Source: Clostridiales bacterium
GTDB taxonomy: Bacteria; Bacillota; Peptococcia; Peptococcales; Peptococcaceae
Reading direction: 5' to 3'
Length of the DNA stretch: 10,981 nucleotides
Assembly: GCA_003343815.1 (NCBI GenBank)
Contig: QAKL01000119.1
Span: 1-10,981 of the forward strand
Shown here: piece by piece, positions 6,294 through 10,981 of the stretch
Layout of the letters: the number at the start of each line of letters is the position of its first letter
Numbering within the stretch: the stretch's first letter is position 1
Position numbers and translations under genes: made by a program
Notes under the pieces: model-generated
Seen by the model: only the letters and a program-made list of their open reading frames with translations
What the model was told of the DNA's origin: nothing
The model's database searches: none

Positions 6294-6322
6294 TTGCGCA
6301 AAAACGCAAAAAGTATTATAAT
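6294..6322 (+). promoter_or_regulatory. Predicted promoter of the metF-metH operon
   Basis: TTGCGC (6294-6299) and TATAAT (6317-6322) are separated by 17 bp. The region contains an exact tandem repeat of CGCAAAAA (6297-6304 and 6305-6312) that starts inside the -35 and runs through most of the spacer, and a TTGCGCAA palindrome over the -35. Transcription would start near 6329, giving a leader of about 80 nt. Confidence 0.7.
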
Positions 6323-6341
6323 AAATCAAATTTAACTTGGC

Positions 6342-6387
6342 AAATTATCGCGAAAAATATCGGCATATCACATTTTTTAGATAATTT
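6342..6387 (+). promoter_or_regulatory. AU-rich hairpin in the metF leader
   Basis: AAATTATC (6342-6349) is complementary to GATAATTT (6380-6387), and inside it AAAAAT (6353-6358) pairs with ATTTTT (6372-6377). The structure ends just before the AAAAGGAGGA ribosome binding site (about 6393-6402). It does not look like a SAM or cobalamin riboswitch: it is too short and lacks their conserved cores. It could be a protein-binding site, a translation-tuning hairpin or chance in AT-rich DNA. Confidence 0.35.
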
Positions 6388-6408
6388 ATTCCAAAAGGAG
6401 GAATACTC

Positions 6409-7275
6409 ATGCATATAAACGAAAAATTCAACGAAAACCGCCCTGTTTTTTCTTTCGAGGTTTTTCCGCCTAAGAAAAACTCAGCCTCTGTTGAGAGCAT
6501 TTATCAGGCTATCAGCGAATTGCAGGAATTAAAGCCCGATTTTATTTCCGTGACCTACGGCGCCGGCGGCAATCCCTCAGATACCAATACCCGCGATATC
6601 GCCGCCTACATCAAAGACAACTATCACATCGACACCATGGCGCATTTAACCTGCGTCAATGCCGATAAAGGCAGTATTGACAGCATTTTAAGAGATTTGA
6701 GCAGCCACGGCATCGATAATATCCTGGCTTTGCGCGGCGATATTAACCCCAATATCCCGCCGAAAAAAGATTTCCTCCACGCCAGCGATTTGATTACTTA
6801 TATCAAAAATTCGCCCTACGATTTCGGTATTGCCGGAGCTTGCTATCCCGAGGTGCACTCGGAAGCCAAAGACGCGATCGAGGATGTGCACTATTTAAAG
6901 CACAAAGTAGACTCAGGTGCCGAAGTATTAGTCAGCCAGCTTTTCTTTGATAACAACGCATTCTATGCTTTCCGCGAGAGAGCGGAAATTGCAGGCGTAA
7001 ATGTGCCGATTTCCGCAGGTATCATGCCTGTCACCAGCAAAAGCCAGATCGAGCGCATGGTCACCATGTGCGGTGCGTCCATGCCGGCAAAATTTACCCA
7101 CATCATGCAGCGCTACGGAGATAACCCTCAGGCTCTGACCGACGCAGGCATCGCCTACGCTATCGATCAAATCATTGATTTATTGGCGCACGGCGTGCAG
7201 GGTATCCATTTATACACGATGAATAAACCATACGTTGCCCGAAAAATCAAAGAAAGCATCAAAAATCTGCTGTAA
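6409..7275 (+). CDS. metF: Methylenetetrahydrofolate reductase
   Basis: This 288-residue flavoprotein reduces 5,10-methylene-THF to 5-methyl-THF in the cytoplasm, supplying the methyl group used by the methionine synthase encoded in the same operon. It is a complete single-domain bacterial MetF barrel. Visible signatures are FSFEVFPPK with E17 (E28 in E. coli numbering), SVTYGAGG (47-54), LRGD with D111 (D120 in E. coli, near the flavin), SQLFFD with Q177, and HLYTMNKP (267-274) at the C-terminal end. The ATG follows a strong AAAAGGAGGA site. It is the first gene of the operon, 17 bp from the next. Neighbours point to methionine synthesis rather than acetogenesis, since no Wood-Ljungdahl genes are present here. 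Confidence 0.96.
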   Translation: MHINEKFNENRPVFSFEVFPPKKNSASVESIYQAISELQELKPDFISVTYGAGGNPSDTNTRDIAAYIKDNYHIDTMAHLTCVNADKGSIDSILRDLSSHGIDNILALRGDINPNIPPKKDFLHASDLITYIKNSPYDFGIAGACYPEVHSEAKDAIEDVHYLKHKVDSGAEVLVSQLFFDNNAFYAFRERAEIAGVNVPISAGIMPVTSKSQIERMVTMCGASMPAKFTHIMQRYGDNPQALTDAGIAYAIDQIIDLLAHGVQGIHLYTMNKPYVARKIKESIKNLL

Positions 7276-7292
7276 TAACGCGAGGGATATTT

Positions 7293-7946
7293 ATGCATCC
7301 GTTAGACTATTTAATCAACAAAGACGAGGCTCTGCGCTATTTAGGCTGGCAAAAAGAGCTGCCGGAAGAAAATGCGGCGCTTTATGATAAAGCCGAGGAG
7401 CTTTTCTTGGCCGCCGCCCAGCCGAAATATTACTATCAAGTGTTCGATAAAAATGAGCTCGGCTTTCTTTTGACAGGAAACGACATCGCGGCGCACTTGG
7501 CAAACTCCGAAAAAATCGTGCTTTTGGCCGCGACACTGGGCAGCGCGGTCGATATGCTCATCCGCCGCAGCCAGATCGAGGATATGGCGCTCTCAGTCAT
7601 CATCGACGCTTTAGCCAGCGCAGCGATCGAGGAGGTCTGCGATGCGGCCGCCGAAAGCGTGCATAAAGAATATCCCCATTTGCGTCAGACGAGCCGCTAT
7701 TCGCCGGGCTACGGCGATTGGGATTTAAGTATGCAAAAGGAATTCTTGCGCACCTTAAACGCCGAAAAAAAAATCGGCTTATGCTTAAACTCCTCGCTTT
7801 TGCTTACTCCTCTGAAATCCGTCACCGCGGCTATCGGTTTAGAAAATAAAGACGCTCCGCGCATTATCAAAAAGAAAGACTGCACCGCCTGCAATCTTTT
7901 TGCCTCTTGCGCATACAGGAAAGGTGGAACTACTTGTGGACATTAA
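7293..7946 (+). CDS. Stand-alone methionine synthase reactivation protein
   Basis: This 217-residue protein corresponds to the AdoMet-binding activation domain that forms the C-terminus of large MetH enzymes such as that of E. coli. It is used for reductive methylation of inactive cob(II)alamin. The RYSPGYGDW motif (135-143) marks the AdoMet site, and the flanking helices (GSAVDMLIRR at 83-92) are typical of the split form. Many anaerobes encode it separately, as in Thermotoga maritima. It lies between metF and metH, and the metH encoded here lacks the domain, so the pair complement each other. The C-terminus carries four cysteines (C197, C200, C206, C215; CTACNLFASC), which could bind an Fe-S cluster or metal; that is inference. 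GAGGG lies 6 nt before the ATG, and its 3' end overlaps metH by 11 bp. Confidence 0.92.
   Translation: MHPLDYLINKDEALRYLGWQKELPEENAALYDKAEELFLAAAQPKYYYQVFDKNELGFLLTGNDIAAHLANSEKIVLLAATLGSAVDMLIRRSQIEDMALSVIIDALASAAIEEVCDAAAESVHKEYPHLRQTSRYSPGYGDWDLSMQKEFLRTLNAEKKIGLCLNSSLLLTPLKSVTAAIGLENKDAPRIIKKKDCTACNLFASCAYRKGGTTCGH
7920..7927 (+). promoter_or_regulatory. Ribosome binding site that sets the GTG start of metH
   Basis: AAAGGTGG ends 8 nt before the GTG at 7936, inside the end of the reactivation gene. The longer frame from TTG at 7900 lacks such a site and would add residues absent from MetH N-termini. Confidence 0.6.
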
Positions 7947-10338
7947 ACAATATTTACAATCAGGCAAACGCTTGATTTTTGATGGCGCGATGGGCACCAT
8001 GCTGCAAAGAAAAGGTCTGCCTGCGGGTATGATCCCCGAAGAGGTCAATTTTCTCCACCCCGAATGGCTTATTGATATTCACCGAGAATATTTAGCCGCA
8101 GGCGCGCACGTCATCACGACTAATACTTTCGGCGCCAACAGCCATAAATTAGCCACGACGGGACACACCGTAGCCGAAACCGTCAAAGCCGCTTTGGATA
8201 TCGCGATAAATGCCCGCAGTGAGAGAGACGATGTCTTTATCGCGCAGGATTTAGGTCCGATCGGACAATTAATGCTACCCAGCGGTACTTTAACCTTTGA
8301 AGAAGCGTATGAATTATATAAAGAGCAAGTCATAGCCGGTGAGGAGCGCGCCGATTTCTTCCTTTTAGAAACGACCAGCGATTTATACGAGTTAAAGGCC
8401 GCCGTTTTGGCAGTAAAGGAAAACAGCAAGCTACCGATCATCTGCACGATGACCTTTGAAAAAAATATGCGTACCTTTAACGGCACCTCAATCGAGTCCT
8501 TGGCTGTCATGGCAGAGGCGCTGGGTCTTTTAGCCGTAGGCGTTAACTGCTCCTACGGGCCGTCCGAATTATTGCCGATCATGGAGCGATTGTGCGCCTG
8601 CTCGCGTCTGCCTTTAATGATCCAGCCTAATGCCGGTCTTCCTGACCCCAAAACCGGTGCTTACTCCCTCACCCCTGAGGAATACGGCGAAAATATGGTG
8701 AAATTCGCTCATTTGGGCATACAAATATTAGGCGGCTGCTGCGGCACCAATCCCGACTATATTCATAATATGGTCGTGCGGCTGGAAGATGAGCTTACTG
8801 TCACCCGCGAGCTTCCCGCGCGCAGAGCGGCAGTCTGCACTCCCGCCGAGGTCGTCTATATCAATCAGCCGCGCATCATCGGCGAGAGGATCAACCCCAC
8901 CGGCAAAAAACGCTTCAAAGAAGCCCTGCTTGCCCATGATATTGACTACATTTTACACCAAGCTATTGAGCAAACCCGCGCCGGAGCGGAAATTTTGGAT
9001 GTTAATGTGGGATTACCTGATATTAACGAAACGGAAATGATGCACGACGCGATTATCGCTTTACAGTCGATCACCAACGCTCCTTTGCAAATCGACAGTA
9101 CCAATGTCGAGGTGCTAAAAAAAGCCCTGCGCGTCTATAACGGCAAGCCGATCGTCAACTCCGTAAACGGCGAGGAGGCAAGTCTTGCTAATATCCTCCC
9201 CTTGGTGAAAAAATACGGCGCCGCCGTAGTCGGATTGACCTTGGATGAAAAGGGCATCCCGGCAAAAGCCGAGGAGCGTTTTGCCATCGCTGAACGCATC
9301 GTCAATAAAGCAACAGCGATAGGTATTCCTAAAGAAGACATCATCATCGACTGCTTGACCTTGACCGCCTCGGCTGAGCAAAAAGGCGTCGTCGAAACCT
9401 TGAAAGCAATCGAAATGGTCAAATCCCGCTTGGGCGTGAAAACCGTCCTCGGCGTTTCCAATATTTCATTTGGATTACCCAATCGCGGATTGGTCAATCA
9501 TACGTTTTTAGCCATGGCGCTGGAGCGCGGCTTGGATTTAGCGATTATCAATCCTAATGTCGCCGAGATGACCGGTGTCATCCGCGCCTTTCGTCTCTTG
9601 CACGCCTACGATGAAAACTCAGTCGAGTTTATCAAAGCCTATGCCAATATGCCCAAAACGCAGACGATTATCGTTTCCGAGGCTCCCGCAGGAGGCGCTG
9701 CTCCCGCAAGCGCTCCTGACGGTGATCTGCCGCAATTAGTGCGCGACGGACTCAAAAAAGAGGCAGAAAGAAAAACCGCCGAATTGCTCGAAACGACCGA
9801 TCCGATGAACATTATCAACGATATTTTGATTCCGACTTTGGACGTGATCGGCAAAGATTTCGAAACAGGAACCATTTTTCTGCCGCAGTTGATCATTTCT
9901 GCCGAGACAGCCGGCGTCTGCTTTGATTTGTTAAAGGCGCATATGAAAAAGAATAGCCAAAACACCGCCGAAAAAGGCAAAATCATCGTCGCCACCGTCA
10001 AAGGCGACATCCACGACATCGGCAAAAATATCGTCAAGGTTTTATTAGAAAATTACGGCTATACGGTTATCGATTTAGGCCGCGACGTCCCTGCGGAAAA
10101 AATCGTCGCCACCGCCATCGAGCAAAAAGTGCCCTTGGTCGGGTTAAGCGCTTTGATGACGACTACTTTGGCAAGTATGGAGCAAACCATTACCTTGCTG
10201 CATGAAAATAACGTCCCCTGCAAAATCATGGTTGGCGGTGCCGTTTTGACGCCTGATTACGCTTTGAAAATAGGTGCCGATTATTACGCCAAAGATGCCT
10301 CCGAAAGCTGCCGCATCGCTAAAGAAGTCATCGGTTAA
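7936..10338 (+). CDS. metH: Cobalamin-dependent methionine synthase, short form without activation domain
   Basis: The 800-residue enzyme moves the methyl group of 5-methyl-THF to homocysteine by way of cobalamin. Modules in order are: a homocysteine-binding barrel (about 1-290, FDGAMGTML near the start), with zinc ligands C205 in GVNCS and C268/C269 in GGCCG; a pterin-binding barrel (about 310-575, IIGERINPTGKKRF at 314-327, DVNVGLPD at 355-362, GVSNISFGLPNR at 506-517); an Ala/Pro-rich linker (about 582-598); a helical cobalamin cap (about 600-675); and a Rossmann cobalamin domain (about 680-800) with DIHDIG (691-696), H693 being the cobalt ligand. E. coli MetH is about 1,230 residues because it also carries the reactivation domain, supplied here by the preceding gene. 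It is probably translationally coupled to that gene, with an 11-bp overlap. No terminator hairpin is evident after the stop codon. Confidence 0.96.
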   Translation: MDIKQYLQSGKRLIFDGAMGTMLQRKGLPAGMIPEEVNFLHPEWLIDIHREYLAAGAHVITTNTFGANSHKLATTGHTVAETVKAALDIAINARSERDDVFIAQDLGPIGQLMLPSGTLTFEEAYELYKEQVIAGEERADFFLLETTSDLYELKAAVLAVKENSKLPIICTMTFEKNMRTFNGTSIESLAVMAEALGLLAVGVNCSYGPSELLPIMERLCACSRLPLMIQPNAGLPDPKTGAYSLTPEEYGENMVKFAHLGIQILGGCCGTNPDYIHNMVVRLEDELTVTRELPARRAAVCTPAEVVYINQPRIIGERINPTGKKRFKEALLAHDIDYILHQAIEQTRAGAEILDVNVGLPDINETEMMHDAIIALQSITNAPLQIDSTNVEVLKKALRVYNGKPIVNSVNGEEASLANILPLVKKYGAAVVGLTLDEKGIPAKAEERFAIAERIVNKATAIGIPKEDIIIDCLTLTASAEQKGVVETLKAIEMVKSRLGVKTVLGVSNISFGLPNRGLVNHTFLAMALERGLDLAIINPNVAEMTGVIRAFRLLHAYDENSVEFIKAYANMPKTQTIIVSEAPAGGAAPASAPDGDLPQLVRDGLKKEAERKTAELLETTDPMNIINDILIPTLDVIGKDFETGTIFLPQLIISAETAGVCFDLLKAHMKKNSQNTAEKGKIIVATVKGDIHDIGKNIVKVLLENYGYTVIDLGRDVPAEKIVATAIEQKVPLVGLSALMTTTLASMEQTITLLHENNVPCKIMVGGAVLTPDYALKIGADYYAKDASESCRIAKEVIG

Positions 10339-10435
10339 AATTTTTTGCAAAAACTTTTTTCGCAGGCAGGAATCCAGAACTCGCCGGTCGAAAAATTAAA
10401 TAGCAAAATTATTCGATTTTTACGGAGGTAAAAAT

Positions 10436-10981
10436 ATGAGAAAAACGAAATCTCTTTTGGCGAGCTGCCTGATCGGCGTGATGATGTTAGGCTCAGTGAG
10501 TGCTTACGCCGCCGAGACAGTGCAAACTACCCAAAGCACCGCCGTCCCGAGCTTTAGTTTGGACGAGGTCAAAACATTAGTGCAAAAAAACAGCGCTAAC
10601 CGCGATGCTTACGATTTGCAGGAAAGCATCATGCGCCTCACCCGCAAAAATACTTTGGAGCAGATGAGCGAGCTTGATACCAACTCCGAGTATTGGCTGG
10701 CTAAAATGAAAGCCGCCGAAGCTGCTGGCGATATGAAAAACTATAATATCTATTACAGCTACTATTCCAGCATTACCGATGCCTATAACACTAACGCGCC
10801 CACCGTCGAAAAAGCCGTTGATCAGATCAATGATTCCTTGGACGATTTGAAACGCCAGATGAACGATCTGCCTACCGATTTGGATATGACTTCGACTGTG
10901 CTTTATACCAAGCTTTTGGAGCTAAACGACTCGCGCGATTTGATGAGCCAAAATTTAAACATGCTTTTGCAAAACCGCAAA
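10436..10981 (+). CDS. Exported coiled-coil protein, possibly TolC-family (partial)
   Basis: The gene starts at ATG 10436 after GGAGGT and is still open at the window edge; 182 residues are visible. A clear Sec signal peptide (MRKTKSLLASCLIGVMMLGS..., likely cleavage after AYA, about residue 25-26) directs export. The mature part begins with a segment, FSLDEVKTLVQKNSANRD, like the helix-start repeat of TolC-type outer-membrane efflux proteins. It continues as a largely alpha-helical, probably coiled-coil region rich in Asp, Asn, Ser, Leu and Met, with a tyrosine-rich patch (YNIYYSYYSS, about 102-111). An outer-membrane efflux or adhesion-related role would fit a diderm Firmicute, but the diagnostic beta-strand regions are outside the window, so the family is uncertain. 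It lies 97 bp after metH with no clear terminator or promoter between, so cotranscription is possible. Confidence 0.7.
   Translation, partial: MRKTKSLLASCLIGVMMLGSVSAYAAETVQTTQSTAVPSFSLDEVKTLVQKNSANRDAYDLQESIMRLTRKNTLEQMSELDTNSEYWLAKMKAAEAAGDMKNYNIYYSYYSSITDAYNTNAPTVEKAVDQINDSLDDLKRQMNDLPTDLDMTSTVLYTKLLELNDSRDLMSQNLNMLLQNRK

Noticed and set aside
6323..6408. SAM or cobalamin riboswitch upstream of metF
   Set aside because: The leader is only about 80 nt and none of the conserved riboswitch cores or a terminator/antiterminator pair is visible.
7900..7935. TTG start for metH, 36 bp upstream
   Set aside because: The GTG at 7936 has a ribosome binding site and gives the usual short N-terminus before FDGAMGTML.
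8079..8510. Minus-strand open frame of 143 codons inside metH
   Set aside because: It lies wholly opposite a conserved enzyme gene, has a Ser/Ala/Val-rich composition typical of shadow frames and no ribosome binding site logic. The same applies to the opposite frames at 9135-9497 and 9639-10037.
1..10981. CRISPR array, tRNA/rRNA gene, insertion sequence, prophage or defence system
   Set aside because: No regularly spaced repeats, cloverleaf or rRNA signatures, transposase or integrase genes, or recognisable defence genes were seen on either strand.

Overview
The window looks like chromosomal DNA from an anaerobic bacterium of the Firmicutes (Bacillota). Three things suggest this: a SCIFF-type six-cysteine peptide gene, a methionine synthase whose reactivation domain is a separate protein, and strong AGGAGG-type ribosome binding sites. 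A DctP-like binding lipoprotein and an exported, possibly TolC-like protein at the right edge would fit a diderm Firmicute such as the Negativicutes. That placement is inference, not proof. No tRNA, rRNA, CRISPR array, transposase or phage module is visible.

Layout. Positions 1-336 are gene-free: a G-rich inverted repeat, then very AT-rich DNA ending in a good promoter. Positions 337-699 (+) encode a 120-residue protein with 12 cysteines. It converges, across a shared bidirectional terminator, on a 46-codon SCIFF ranthipeptide precursor gene (747-887, -) that has its own near-consensus promoter. Divergent from SCIFF is a B12-binding-type radical SAM protein (1019-2725, +). A 26-bp perfect hairpin follows it and separates it from the next, convergent operon.

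That operon (6108 down to 2825, -) is tightly packed. It encodes a DctP-like solute-binding lipoprotein, an OmpR-type response regulator, a membrane histidine kinase and a 71-residue acidic protein made of two similar repeats. Junctions are a 1-bp overlap, a 23-bp overlap and a 2-bp gap. No transporter permease is present, so the binding protein may act as a ligand sensor for the kinase.

Divergent from it is a methionine/one-carbon operon (6409-10338, +): metF, a stand-alone MetH reactivation protein, and metH without that domain. Together these make 5-methyl-THF, transfer its methyl group to homocysteine through cobalamin, and repair oxidised cobalamin. The window ends inside a secreted coiled-coil protein (10436 onward), possibly of the TolC family.

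Several starts were placed downstream of the longest open frame because of ribosome binding sites, promoter positions or family-typical N-termini: 337, 1019, 4434, 6108 and 7936. The most unusual points are the SCIFF gene with no visible maturase next to it, the binding-protein/two-component/repeat-protein operon, and the binding protein's apparent loss of the usual ligand arginine.
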